Positions 39,640-48,267 are shown, numbered from the stretch's first letter. The stretch: 64,000 nucleotides of DNA from Rhizobium skierniewicense (GCF_014196515.1 NZ_JACIDV010000005.1:248001-312000); one strand, 5' to 3'. Made by a program: numbers and translations. Notes: generated by a model not told the origin, from the sequence alone.

Positions 39640-40280
39640 GTCAGCTCCAGCCGGGTCGCAAAGAGTTTGGTCATATCCGTGCCCGTGGGATCGTTGAAGA
39701 AGGCATCCGTCAGATTGTTCTGGTTCTGGGCAATGATTTCATCGGGGTTAGGACGCACCACCGTGTGCTTGCACGCCGCCAGATGCGCGCCCTTGACCAC
39801 GATATCGCTGTCCTTGGCAAAATCGATCGCCGTGTACATGGTCGGGTCCCACGCTCCGAATGATAGCTTGCCTTTGATCGGCATGGGCATCTTCGGCCTG
39901 ACGGAAAAGAACATCAGGATCTGATTGTCCTTGTAATCGACATGAATGGCTTCGGGCTTGTCGACATCGACGCTCTTTCCGTTGACGGAAAGGAAGGTGT
40001 AGTAGGAAAACTCGGCCAGAGATTCGATCACCGTCTTGCCGATTTCCGCTAGCTCCTCCTTGTCGAGCTTCGCATCGCTGTTCTTGTCGTAGTCGAGCAC
40101 GACGCTGGATGAAAACATTTCGTCGAAACGCCAGATGTTGCGCACTTCCTGCACGTTGCCGTCAGCACCCTCGATGACTTCGAGCCGCGCTTCGGCAAAC
40201 ACATGCGGATGGGCCGTGGCCGCAGCCGGGGCAAGACAGGCGGCCAGGCATGCAGCCAGTGGCAAAATCGCGTTTTTCAT
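39633..40280 (-). CDS. DUF1007-family periplasmic protein with EF-hand-like loop
   Basis: A 215-residue exported protein (signal ILPLAACLAACLAPAAATA). The mature N terminus begins HPHVFAEARLE, typical of DUF1007, whose genes are regularly paired with NicO transporters and thought to bind the metal in the periplasm. Residues near 70-82 read DKNSDAKLDKEE, a textbook EF-hand calcium loop (D-x-N-x-D-x-K-L-D-x-x-E). It precedes and overlaps the NicO gene by 7 nt. Confidence 0.85.
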   Translation of the reverse strand: MKNAILPLAACLAACLAPAAATAHPHVFAEARLEVIEGADGNVQEVRNIWRFDEMFSSSVVLDYDKNSDAKLDKEELAEIGKTVIESLAEFSYYTFLSVNGKSVDVDKPEAIHVDYKDNQILMFFSVRPKMPMPIKGKLSFGAWDPTMYTAIDFAKDSDIVVKGAHLAACKHTVVRPNPDEIIAQNQNNLTDAFFNDPTGTDMTKLFATRLELTC

Positions 40281-40373
40281 GAATGTCCGTCTGTCCGATG
40301 AAAGAATCTGTTGCCCGACCCTAGCGCAAATTGGGACCGAATTTCGACCCCTCGGTCAGGACCGTACCAAGGC

Positions 40374-41267
40374 TCACATGTTCTTTTTGAACCAGCCGGT
40401 CAGATAGTCCACGAAACTGCGTACTTTGGCGGGTAGATAACGGCGATGCGGGTAGACCGCGTAGATGCCACGGTCGCGCGAAATATAATCATCGAACAGG
40501 GTCACGAGCTCGCCCGAGAGTATATAGGGCTTGGCGATGAAATCCGGCACGATCGCCAGACCGAGGCCCGATCGGGCCGCACGCAGCGTCGCCTGCGGAC
40601 TGTTGACTTCGATGGGGCCGGTAATTGCCACCGAATTCGTGCCGCCGCCGGGCTCGAAATAACGGATATGATTGTGGAAACGGGAGTTCGTATCCACGAT
40701 GCACGGCACCTTGCCGAGATCCTGTGGCGAATTCAGCGGACCGTACTGCTCGACAAATGCGGGGGTGGCCACAGCATAGACTCGAAAATCGGCGAGCTTC
40801 TTGGCAATCATGCCGGAATCTTCGAGCTTGGTGATGCGGATCGCCATATCGAAGTTTTCCTCGATCAGATCGACAAATCGATCTTCGGCGACAATCTCCA
40901 GCGAAAGCTCCGGGTTTTCCTTGGCAAAATCGATCAGGCTCTGGCCAATATCGGCATCGATGAAGGTACGGGGCACCGAAAGCCGCAGCTTGCCTTTCAA
41001 GTCCGCATTGTTTTCGCGCACCAGGTCGGCGAGATTGTCGATCTCCTTTAGGATGTCGGCTGCGGTGCGATAATAGGTATGTCCCGCCTCGGTCATGGAA
41101 AACTGCCGTGTTGTACGGTTCAAAAGCAGCGCACCGAGATCATCTTCCAGCTCGCGGACATATTTGGACAACAGCGCCTTGGACCGCCCTGTCTTGCGGG
41201 CGGCGGCGGAAAATCCTTCCGCTTCGACAACATCGATAAAGGCCCGGATACGGGTGAGAGTGTCCAT
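40374..41267 (-). CDS. LysR-family transcriptional regulator
   Basis: A 297-residue regulator. The N-terminal winged helix-turn-helix is AFIDVVEAEGFSAAARKTGR with the recognition helix SKALLSKYVRELEDDLG, then the family LLNRTTRQFSMTEAG. The effector domain follows (KLRLSVPRTFIDADIGQSL, AARSGLGLAIVPDF). It belongs to the group resembling AaeR/DmlR-like regulators. ATG at 41267 has GGAG 7 nt upstream. It is divergent from the ornithine decarboxylase gene across about 540 bp, and could influence it, though the leader RNA is a more direct candidate. Confidence 0.9.
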   Translation of the reverse strand: MDTLTRIRAFIDVVEAEGFSAAARKTGRSKALLSKYVRELEDDLGALLLNRTTRQFSMTEAGHTYYRTAADILKEIDNLADLVRENNADLKGKLRLSVPRTFIDADIGQSLIDFAKENPELSLEIVAEDRFVDLIEENFDMAIRITKLEDSGMIAKKLADFRVYAVATPAFVEQYGPLNSPQDLGKVPCIVDTNSRFHNHIRYFEPGGGTNSVAITGPIEVNSPQATLRAARSGLGLAIVPDFIAKPYILSGELVTLFDDYISRDRGIYAVYPHRRYLPAKVRSFVDYLTGWFKKNM

Positions 41268-41439
41268 CAAAGACTCCAGCTTGTTCCATATAGTTGAACG
41301 ATCGACCTTTAGCGTTCAAGAATAAAATGACCTGCCGAAAAAATCCGCAAGATGATGAAAATTTCCCTTGATTATGACTGCGAATATTCTTATCTCCCGG
41401 TTGCCCAAAGTCGCACGTGCCCATGTGTGTCCGCCGGAC

Positions 41440-41809
41440 CCTCGATGTGGTGAGGAGTTCGGTAAGGTACCTGGAATTAACCCCTCCAGTCGCTATTCCG
41501 GCCAACCGGGAAATGCGAGGACATATGAAGCAACGACGGTGCGGGCCTTTCTGGTTCTCTGCCGGCTTTCCATCAGCCGGGGTACTAAAGAGGCACACCA
41601 TCATTGCCGTAAGTGCGGTTGGGGATGATTCCCGCCAATCCCATGGCAGACAAAGCCGAATAATGCTCTTGGCAGGGCGTTGTTCACATTTGCGCCTTGA
41701 GCGTATGCAATTGATTCCGCGTCTCCACCGGCGGATCGTTCTGCATATCTTGAGCGCCCTTTGTCCTCTGGATTCCATCCAGAGCCGGAACATTTTAGGG
41801 AATACAACG
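41440..41809 (+). promoter_or_regulatory. leader RNA of the ornithine decarboxylase gene (speF-type, approximate limits)
   Basis: About 540 bp of non-coding DNA precede the decarboxylase. The stretch from about 41440 holds ordered hairpins: GCCGGCT/AGCCGG near 41563-41582, a G/C-rich region with repeated GGCGGAT-type pairs, and CTCTGGAT-TCC-ATCCAGAG at 41766-41784, 26 bp before the ATG. In alphaproteobacteria a conserved leader motif named speF (Rfam) is known upstream of this class of decarboxylase gene. The match is by context and structure, not alignment; the ends are estimates. Confidence 0.5.
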
Positions 41810-42943
41810 ATGACGACTGCACGCATCATTGACTTCATCAAGACACGCCGCCCCGAAGGCCCATGCCTCGTGGTCGATCTTGAGGTTGTGCGCGATAATT
41901 TCCATGCGTTCCGGCATGCTCTGCCAAACAGTGCGATCTATTATGCTGTCAAGGCAAACCCGGCTCCTGAGATTCTCAAGCTGCTCGCCGATATGGGCTC
42001 CAACTTCGATTGCGCCTCCGTGGCTGAAATCCAGATGGCGCTCGACGCAGGCGCGACCTCCGACCGCATCTCCTACGGCAACACCATCAAGAAGGAACGC
42101 GACGTAGCGCGAGCCTTTGCGCTGGGCATCGATCTCTTCGCCGTGGACAGCCATGAAGAAGTGGAAAAGGTTGCCCGCGCAGCTCCTGGCGCCCGCGTAT
42201 TCTGCCGCGTTCTGACCGATGGCGAAGGCGCCGAGTGGCCGTTGTCGCGCAAGTTCGGCTGCGTTCCGCAGATGGCTGTCGACGTTCTGGTCTATGCCCA
42301 TCAGCTGGGTCTGGAATCCTACGGTGTGTCCTTCCACGTCGGTTCGCAGATGATGAACCTCGACGCGTGGGATGCAGCCCTTGGCGATGCAAAGCGCGTC
42401 TTCGCCTCGCTGTCCAAGCAGGGTATCCACCTGCAGATGGTCAACATGGGCGGCGGCTTCCCGACGAAGTACCTGCGTGACGTGCCTGCTGCCGAAGAAT
42501 ACGGCCATGCCATCGACACCGCGCTGCGCAAGCACTTCGGCAACCAGATTCCGCGCACCATCATCGAGCCCGGTCGCGGCATGGTCGGCAATGCCGGCGT
42601 CATCAAGGCGGAAGTCGTGCTTGTGTCGCGCAAGTCCGACAATGACAACCACCGCTGGGTGTTCCTCGATATCGGCAAGTTCGGTGGTCTGGCCGAAACC
42701 ATGGACGAGGCCATTCGCTATCCGATCCGCACGGAGCGGGACGAAGACGCGATGGAACTTTGCGTTCTGGCCGGCCCGACCTGCGACAGCGCCGATGTGC
42801 TGTACGAGAAGAACATGTACCCGCTGCCAGTGTCTCTGACCATTGGCGACGATGTTCTGATCGAAGGCACGGGCGCCTACACGACCACCTATTCGGCGGT
42901 CGCTTTCAATGGCTTCGAGCCACTGAAGTCCTATGTGATCTGA
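41810..42943 (+). CDS. ornithine/lysine decarboxylase, type III PLP fold
   Basis: A 377-residue enzyme that decarboxylates ornithine to putrescine. The PLP lysine is Lys48 in YYAVKANPAPEIL; GGGFPTKY and EPGRGMVG bind the cofactor phosphate; GPTCDSADVLYE near residue 323 carries the catalytic cysteine-aspartate pair. This is the eukaryote-like alanine-racemase fold, not the large E. coli SpeC fold; such rhizobial Odc2-type enzymes may also use lysine. ATG at 41810 was chosen since upstream extension enters the leader region. A terminator follows directly. Confidence 0.95.
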   Translation: MTTARIIDFIKTRRPEGPCLVVDLEVVRDNFHAFRHALPNSAIYYAVKANPAPEILKLLADMGSNFDCASVAEIQMALDAGATSDRISYGNTIKKERDVARAFALGIDLFAVDSHEEVEKVARAAPGARVFCRVLTDGEGAEWPLSRKFGCVPQMAVDVLVYAHQLGLESYGVSFHVGSQMMNLDAWDAALGDAKRVFASLSKQGIHLQMVNMGGGFPTKYLRDVPAAEEYGHAIDTALRKHFGNQIPRTIIEPGRGMVGNAGVIKAEVVLVSRKSDNDNHRWVFLDIGKFGGLAETMDEAIRYPIRTERDEDAMELCVLAGPTCDSADVLYEKNMYPLPVSLTIGDDVLIEGTGAYTTTYSAVAFNGFEPLKSYVI

Positions 42944-42949
42944 GTGAGC

Positions 42950-42980
42950 GACGCCTGTCTGGGGGCAGGCGTCAATCTTT
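42950..42980 (+). terminator. terminator after the ornithine decarboxylase gene
   Basis: GACGCCTG / CAGGCGTC, 8-bp perfect stem with an 8-nt loop, followed by AATCTTT, 7 nt after the stop codon. Confidence 0.7.
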
Positions 42981-43126
42981 AGGATCCTCCCGTTCCGGCT
43001 TGGCCATCCACGCTCAGTCGCAAACCCTGCCCGCCTTCGGGCGCAAGGAAAGTTTGCCGCACCTCTGCCCAGCCGAGGATAGGCGTGGTCTGGCGGGTCG
43101 GAACGGTTTCACATTTTTCGTTTATC

Positions 43127-43171
43127 GCATGTCGTTATCGCAAAACCGCTCAACACTTTTGCGCGACATGC
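43127..43171. repeat. rhizobial-type hairpin repeat
   Basis: GCATGTCG at 43127-43134 pairs with CGACATGC at 43164-43171, and GCAAAA with TTTTGC inside. I recall sequences of this form, with the CAAAACCGCT core, as very common intergenic hairpins in Rhizobium and Agrobacterium genomes. It lies 52 bp upstream of the acetyltransferase gene. Confidence 0.65.
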
Positions 43172-43222
43172 TTTTACTTTAGGGTGCCGCTTTCGTGGGC
43201 GGCTTGGTAACGGGAGGCCGGG

Positions 43223-43789
43223 ATGGCCGCTGTTCTCAATTCTGTACGTGCATTCTTCACACCACAGACATTTCATATCGATGCCGAAAATCCCGGCGAT
43301 ACCGTTGCCCGCGAAAACCTTCTGGACCGCGTCATGGGCGCTGGTCGTCGTCGCAAGTCGTCAGAGAAGCTGCGCGCTGGTCGTGTCCCCGCGCAGGGCC
43401 TGGCACTGGTCGCCCGCGATGCCGATGGCCACGTGATCGGCACCGTTCGCCTGTGGAATGTCGAAGCAGGCGTCACCCGCGAGGGGCGGCCCGTCTCTGC
43501 GCTTCTGCTTGGACCGCTGGCTGTCGATTGCTCCCACGAGGGCAAGGGCATCGGCTCTGCCCTGATGCGTGCGGCCATCACTGAAGCGGCCAAGCGCGAC
43601 CACGGCGCGATCCTGCTGGTGGGCGACGCCCCCTACTACGAGCGCTTCGGCTTCTTCGCCAACCAAACCCAGCACCTCGTCATTCCCGGCCCGTTCGAGC
43701 GGTCACGTTTTCTGGCGTTGGAACTGAAGAAGGGCTGGCTCGATGGCGCCGCCGGCATGCTGGTCGCCAGCGGTCGCAAGCTTTCCTGA
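43223..43789 (+). CDS. GNAT-family N-acetyltransferase
   Basis: A 188-residue acetyltransferase similar in plan to YhbS. The acetyl-CoA loop is in LAVDCSHEGKGIGSALMRAAI, and AILLVGDAPYYERFGFF is the usual C-terminal strand-helix. The N-terminal 45 residues, with RRRKSSEKLRAGR, are basic. A GGGAGGCCGGG ribosome site precedes the ATG. It lies about 250 bp after the decarboxylase terminator, so it is likely a separate unit; a role in polyamine acetylation is possible but only by neighbourhood. Confidence 0.86.
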   Translation: MAAVLNSVRAFFTPQTFHIDAENPGDTVARENLLDRVMGAGRRRKSSEKLRAGRVPAQGLALVARDADGHVIGTVRLWNVEAGVTREGRPVSALLLGPLAVDCSHEGKGIGSALMRAAITEAAKRDHGAILLVGDAPYYERFGFFANQTQHLVIPGPFERSRFLALELKKGWLDGAAGMLVASGRKLS

Positions 43790-43821
43790 GAAGGGTAGAG
43801 GCAGCACAAAGAACGGGCAGA

Positions 43822-43849
43822 GAGGGCTTGCGGCCTAAGCCGAGCCCTC
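43822..43849. terminator. hairpin between convergent genes
   Basis: GAGGGCT-TG-CGGC paired with GCCG-AGCCCTC around a CTAA loop: an 11-bp interrupted stem in the 68-bp gap between the acetyltransferase and DUF533 stops. No T run, so termination strength is uncertain. Confidence 0.45.
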
Positions 43850-43857
43850 CCGCGTGA

Positions 43858-44559
43858 TCAGACTTTTGCGGCCGAAACCGTCGCCTCGATATGCTCCACC
43901 AGCGCATCCGGCAGGCCAAGGCGGCCCGCCAGCAGGTCGAGATAGCCGCGCTCGGCACGACTGTCGGGTTCGATGGTCAGGCGCGAGGCCGTGTAGATCT
44001 CGACCTTTTGCTCTTCGGTCTGCGCCGCCGATACCAATGCGTCGATATCCAGAGGGTCGGCCAGTTCCTTTTCGATGAAGGCTTCCGCCTCGCGGTCCAG
44101 TTCCGAAACCTGCAACTTTTCCATGATCCGCGCGCGTTCGGCAGCATCGATATGGCCGTCAGCCTTGGCGGCGGCAATCATGGCCTGCACCAGCGTCAGC
44201 GCAAAATTGTTGGAAAGCGTCGGAGACTGCGGATGAAAGGGCGAATCGACCGGTGGCGGCAGCAGTTCCTGCGTCGGCAAAGGTTGCTGTATAGCCTGTG
44301 GCTTCTGGCCAGACTGGTAATTCCTGTAGGCGAGATAGCCAAGCCCGGCGATGGCTGCGATGCCGCCCACGGCCGCGGCGTTACCCGCCAGCTTGCGTCC
44401 TGTCTTGGTGCCGAAGATGGCAGCAGCAATGGCACCGGCCTTCATCGGATTGTTCTTCGCGATCTGGGTGGCCATCCCGGCCTTGTCCCGCACGCTTCCC
44501 GACAGGCCCGGTACGTTGGAGCCCAGAAACTGGTCTAGAAGCTTTTTCGCGTCGAACAT
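43858..44559 (-). CDS. DUF533 (YebE/TerB-like) membrane-anchored protein
   Basis: A 233-residue protein. The N-terminal third is Gly/Ala-rich with one likely membrane segment (AAVGGIAAIAGLGYLAYRNY), followed by a proline-rich linker and a C-terminal helical TerB-like domain: LVQAMIAAAKADGHIDAAERARIMEKL, with the acidic DGHIDxxE pattern that may bind a metal. The family is linked to envelope stress in enterobacteria (YebE), but the function is unknown. Confidence 0.85.
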   Translation of the reverse strand: MFDAKKLLDQFLGSNVPGLSGSVRDKAGMATQIAKNNPMKAGAIAAAIFGTKTGRKLAGNAAAVGGIAAIAGLGYLAYRNYQSGQKPQAIQQPLPTQELLPPPVDSPFHPQSPTLSNNFALTLVQAMIAAAKADGHIDAAERARIMEKLQVSELDREAEAFIEKELADPLDIDALVSAAQTEEQKVEIYTASRLTIEPDSRAERGYLDLLAGRLGLPDALVEHIEATVSAAKV

Positions 44560-44655
44560 TCAGATCTCCTGTTTGTTGAATATAAGCAGGAGATAGGAAG
44601 TCGAACCCGGAATACAAATGGCTGTGACGTTCACGCCGTCGTGAACACGTCCGGG

Positions 44656-45294
44656 TCAGCCGCGAAGAGCGAAAGCCTCGGCCGCCAGTTTGGTGATGCC
44701 GTCCCAGTCACCGGCAGCGATGAGGTCCTTCGGCGCAACCCAGGAACCGCCGACGCAGACGACGTTCGGCAGTGACAGATAATCCTTGGCGTTCTTCAAC
44801 GATACGCTGCCCGTGGGGCAGAACATGATGTCCGCCAGCGGTGAGGACAGTGCCTTCAGGTAAGGCGCACCCCCGGCCTGTTCGGCGGGAAAGAATTTCA
44901 GAACCTTGTAGCCCTTGTCACGCAGATGCATGACTTCGCTGGCGGTCGCGGCACCCGGCAAAAGCGGAACCTTGGAACCCTTGGCGGCTTCCATGACGCT
45001 CTTGTTGACGCCGGGGCTGACGATGAAGGTGGAGCCTGCCTTGACGGCGGCATCGAAATCCTTGCCGTTGAGAATGGTACCGGCACCCACATGGGCACCC
45101 TCGACCTCATCGGCCACCGCGCGGATCGCGTCCAGAGCGGCCGGAGTGCGCATGGTGATTTCGATAGCCTTCAGGCCACCGGCAACCAGCGCACGCGCAA
45201 GCGGCACGGCAGAGGCTGCGTCTTCGACGATGAGAACAGGCACGACCGGCTGGAGTTTCAGGATGGAAAGCAGCTTTTCATAATCCTGGGCCAC
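44656..45294 (-). CDS. eda: KDPG/KHG aldolase
   Basis: A 212-residue aldolase that splits 2-keto-3-deoxy-6-phosphogluconate into pyruvate and glyceraldehyde-3-phosphate, the last step of the Entner-Doudoroff pathway. Glu45 in AIEITMRTPAAL and the Schiff-base Lys133 in YKVLKFFPAEQAGG are in place, as is the PTGSVSLKNA phosphate loop. The start is GTG at 45294 with GAGGAG about 8 nt upstream; a longer reading from 45336 lacks support. It stands alone; edd and zwf are not in the window. Confidence 0.93.
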   Translation of the reverse strand: MAQDYEKLLSILKLQPVVPVLIVEDAASAVPLARALVAGGLKAIEITMRTPAALDAIRAVADEVEGAHVGAGTILNGKDFDAAVKAGSTFIVSPGVNKSVMEAAKGSKVPLLPGAATASEVMHLRDKGYKVLKFFPAEQAGGAPYLKALSSPLADIMFCPTGSVSLKNAKDYLSLPNVVCVGGSWVAPKDLIAAGDWDGITKLAAEAFALRG

Positions 45295-45415
45295 GACGGT
45301 ATCTCCTCTATTGAATCGATTGAATTGCGCAATCAATTACCGCGCAAAGCCTGACCTGTCGAGGCAAAATGAAATATTTCAGTTTCATTGCTTTTTCATG
45401 ACAGTGGCTTGCGCC

Positions 45416-45686
45416 AGAGCGTTTCCTTGTTAAATGGAAACGTTCTGCCGGAGCATATTTTCGTCAGGACAAAGGCGATTGGCGAAGGTCATACCCTAAG
45501 GTACGGTCGAGCCGATCGCCTTTGTCCTGGCGGAAATATGCCCGGCCCCCCGGGTTGGTTGAAACGGGCCATCTGCCTGCCCGGACGGCTTGGCCGTATG
45601 CTAAGGCTACGCCACGCGCCCTCCGGACAAGCAGTCGATCCCGTTTGAACCAACAGAACTGTTTCCATTTAACAAGGAAACGCTCT
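45416..45686. repeat. 271-bp three-stem palindromic element
   Basis: The ends are a 32-bp inverted repeat (AGAGCGTTTCCTTGTTAAAT and onward; complement at 45654-45686 with a one-base insertion). Inside are two more self-complementary blocks: 45453-45483 with 45511-45541 (28 of 31 pairs), and about 45554-45655, where GTTGGTT-AAACGGG pairs with CCCGTTT-AACCAAC and continues to an apex near CTAAGG. As single strand it would fold into a cloverleaf. No open frame of interest and no clear target duplication are seen. Confidence 0.85.
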
Positions 45687-45716
45687 AGGGTGCCTGAAAA
45701 TCAGGCAGGACCTTGA

Positions 45717-46205
45717 ATGGCAAAAGAAATCGAACGCAAGTTTCTGGTGAAAGATGATAGCTGGCACGAGGATATCGCCACACGCACGCGGTTTCGCCAG
45801 GGCTATATCGTCTCGCTGGAAGACCGCTCGGTTCGGGTCCGGGTCATGGGTGAGGACGCCGCGAAGCTGACCATCAAGGTCGGCACCGACAGTCTGGTGC
45901 GCGACGAATATGAATACGACATTCCCGTCGCAGACGCGGAGGAACTGTTAAATTCGGCCCCCGGCTTCATCCTCGAAAAGATTCGCTACACCGTCGAACA
46001 TGAGGGTTTCGTCTGGGAAATCGACGTGTTCGATGGTCTCTATCGGGGTCTCGTCGTGGCCGAGGTGGAGTTGAGCACCGAGACCGACCAGCCTGCGCTG
46101 CCCGCATGGATCGGTGAGGAGGTCACCGGCGACCACCGTTATTCCAACCAGCATCTGGCGACAGATGATCTCAGCACCGAGCTATGCCATGTCATTCCGG
46201 ATTGA
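45717..46205 (+). CDS. CYTH-domain protein (triphosphate tunnel enzyme)
   Basis: A 162-residue protein with the ExExK signature at the start (KEIERKFLV, Glu4, Glu6, Lys8) and alternating Arg/Lys/Glu strands (DRSVRVRVMGEDAAKLTIK, EVELSTETDQ) that form the triphosphate tunnel. Bacterial members hydrolyse inorganic triphosphate or make cyclic AMP (class IV); the former is likelier here. Its 3' end overlaps the CHAD gene by 17 nt. E. coli YgiF fuses both domains in one chain; here they are split. Confidence 0.9.
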   Translation: MAKEIERKFLVKDDSWHEDIATRTRFRQGYIVSLEDRSVRVRVMGEDAAKLTIKVGTDSLVRDEYEYDIPVADAEELLNSAPGFILEKIRYTVEHEGFVWEIDVFDGLYRGLVVAEVELSTETDQPALPAWIGEEVTGDHRYSNQHLATDDLSTELCHVIPD

Positions 46206-47097
46206 TCCGAAAAAACCCTTCGCTGAAGAACTGCGCCGGACAGGCGTGGAACTGATCGACGAGGCCATGGCGGCCCTGTCGCTTCAGCCCGATGGCCCGC
46301 ATGCCGCCGTGCATGATGCCCGCAAGAAGTTCAAGCGCCTGCGCGCCCTCTATCGGTTCGTGGCAGATGAAGACCCGAAATTCCGCAAGGCCGAAAACAT
46401 TCGCTTTCGCGATATTGCCCGCTCGTTGTCGCAGGCGCGCGAGGCAGCGGCACTCGTGGAAACCATCCACCACCTCCAGCAATTCAGCCGCTCGGACGCC
46501 GAAACCCAGGCGCTTGCCTCTGCCCACGATGCGCTGGCTGAACGGCGCGATGCGATGACCCGCGATGACGGCGATCTGCCCGCACGCATCGATGCGGCGT
46601 TGACCGAATGCGAAAAGGGCAAGCACGCCTTGCTGCAACTGTCCCTGCCCTCGGGCAAGAAGACGGCGGCAAAGCGCATCCGGCAGACGTGGCTGAAACA
46701 GCGTCGGAACGCGCGGGATGCTATGCGCCACTGTCACGACAAGGCCGAGGACGAGGATTTTCACGATCTGCGCAAGAGCGGGCAGGTCTACTGGATGCAT
46801 CTGGCGCTGATGCGCAAAATCTGGCCTTCGGCCATGCGCGCCAAGAAAATCGATGCCAAACGGCTGGTCGATCTGCTTGGCCACGAGCACGACCTGTCGG
46901 TGCTGGCAGCGCTTGCCGATGATGAGCCGGAGCGCTTTGCAGAGGGCGATACGCTTGCGCTGCTGCGAGAGGCGATCATCCACCGCCAGCAGGCGCTGCG
47001 GAAGGAGTGCCTCGATCTGGCAGACCATGTGTTTGCCGAATCCGCCAAGACAGAAAGCGACATCGTCAGTCTTTTGTGGGAATACGCGGCGGCCTGA
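46189..47097 (+). CDS. CHAD-domain protein
   Basis: A 302-residue all-helical protein with the conserved His-rich domain pattern: VHDARKKFKRLRALYRF near residue 42 and the matching second-half HDLRKSGQVYWMHLALMRK, which are the two histidine-centred helices that bind polyphosphate. It is out of frame with and overlaps the CYTH gene by 17 nt, so the two are probably made together and act on polyphosphate or triphosphate. ATG at 46189 lies inside the CYTH coding sequence. Confidence 0.88.
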   Translation: MSFRIDPKKPFAEELRRTGVELIDEAMAALSLQPDGPHAAVHDARKKFKRLRALYRFVADEDPKFRKAENIRFRDIARSLSQAREAAALVETIHHLQQFSRSDAETQALASAHDALAERRDAMTRDDGDLPARIDAALTECEKGKHALLQLSLPSGKKTAAKRIRQTWLKQRRNARDAMRHCHDKAEDEDFHDLRKSGQVYWMHLALMRKIWPSAMRAKKIDAKRLVDLLGHEHDLSVLAALADDEPERFAEGDTLALLREAIIHRQQALRKECLDLADHVFAESAKTESDIVSLLWEYAAA

Positions 47098-47198
47098 CCG
47101 GTATCGCACGGTTTTGCCCAATTCAATTCGCCCTGGCCACACAGCAGACACGCGAAATATGATTGCGCAAAAGCGCGTCTGGCTGTATTTCAGCCGCC

Positions 47199-48155
47199 AT
47201 GACCAAGACCTCTACCCTGCCCCGCCTGGACGCCGCGCAGCCAGCAGCGGAGGATTTTCTTGTGGCTGCGCTGTATCATTTCGCCCGCTTTGCGCGGTTT
47301 GAAACCATGCGCGAACCGCTGTTTACGCTGTGCCAGCAAAACGCCGTCAAGGGCACGCTGCTTTTGGCTGCCGAAGGCATCAACGGCACGATTGCCGGAA
47401 CAGATGAGGGTGTTGGAAACATTCTGGCCTTTCTGCGCGCCCAGCCGGAGTTCGCCGCGCTGGAGCACAAGGAAAGCCGCGCTTCCAAGATGCCCTTCGT
47501 GCGCATGAAGGTGAAGCTGAAGCAGGAAATCGTTACCATGGGCGTGGCCGACATCGATCCCAACCAGATCGTCGGCACCTATGTCGATCCGAAGGACTGG
47601 AATGCGTTGATTTCCGATCCCGATACCATCCTCATCGATACCCGCAACGATTACGAGACCGCCATCGGCCTCTTCAAGGGCGCGGTCGATCCGCAGACCA
47701 AGACGTTCCGCGAGTTCCCCGACTGGGTGAAGAACAATCCCGGCCTGCACGACAAGCCGAAGATCGCCATGTACTGCACCGGCGGCATTCGCTGCGAAAA
47801 GGCGACCGCCTTCATGAAGGATCAGGGCTTTGACGAGGTGTATCACCTCAAGGGCGGCATTCTGAAATATCTGGAAGAGGTACCGGAAGAGGAAAGCCTT
47901 TGGGAAGGCGCCTGCTTCGTCTTCGACGAGCGCGTCTCCGTCGTTCACGGCCTGGCAGAAGGTGACCACCAGCTCTGCCACGCCTGCCGCAACCCGATCA
48001 CGCCGGAGGTTCGCCTGTCACCAAAGTTCGAGGAAGGCGTCTCCTGCCCTAGCTGCTACGACGACCGCACCGAAGAAGATCGCACCCGCTTCCGCAACCG
48101 CCAGAAACAGATCGATCTGGCGAAGACGCGCGGCGAGAAGCATATTGGTCGGTAG
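47199..48155 (+). CDS. trhO: tRNA uridine(34) hydroxylase TrhO (rhodanese family)
   Basis: A 318-residue oxygen-dependent enzyme that forms 5-hydroxyuridine at position 34 of tRNA. The order of domains fits: N-terminal acylphosphatase-like part ([16 protein letters not shown]), a rhodanese domain with the active loop [11 protein letters not shown] near 191-200, and a C-terminal segment with two Cys-x2-Cys pairs ([16 protein letters not shown]) that may hold zinc. ATG at 47199 was chosen over an upstream frame start at 47163. It ends before the convergent GGDEF-EAL gene. Confidence 0.92.
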   Translation: MTKTSTLPRLDAAQPAAEDFLVAALYHFARFARFETMREPLFTLCQQNAVKGTLLLAAEGINGTIAGTDEGVGNILAFLRAQPEFAALEHKESRASKMPFVRMKVKLKQEIVTMGVADIDPNQIVGTYVDPKDWNALISDPDTILIDTRNDYETAIGLFKGAVDPQTKTFREFPDWVKNNPGLHDKPKIAMYCTGGIRCEKATAFMKDQGFDEVYHLKGGILKYLEEVPEEESLWEGACFVFDERVSVVHGLAEGDHQLCHACRNPITPEVRLSPKFEEGVSCPSCYDDRTEEDRTRFRNRQKQIDLAKTRGEKHIGR

Positions 48156-48180
48156 GTGGCGGGCTTTTCTGCCATCTCCT

Positions 48181-48267
48181 GCGTCATTCCCGGACTTGAC
48201 CCGAGGATCTGATCACGTTCGATGGTGAGGTTCGTTAGATCCTCGGGTCAAGCCCGAGGATGGCGGC
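48181..48267. repeat. 87-bp palindromic element (family B, copy 2)
   Basis: Arms GCGTCATTCCCGGACTTGAC... and its complement ending GAGGATGGCGGC, with the shared GGGTCAAG/CTTGACCC and GATCCTCGGG/CCCGAGGATC cores. It resembles the 105-bp element at 32252-32356. It fills the gap between two convergent genes and could stop transcription from either side. Confidence 0.75.
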
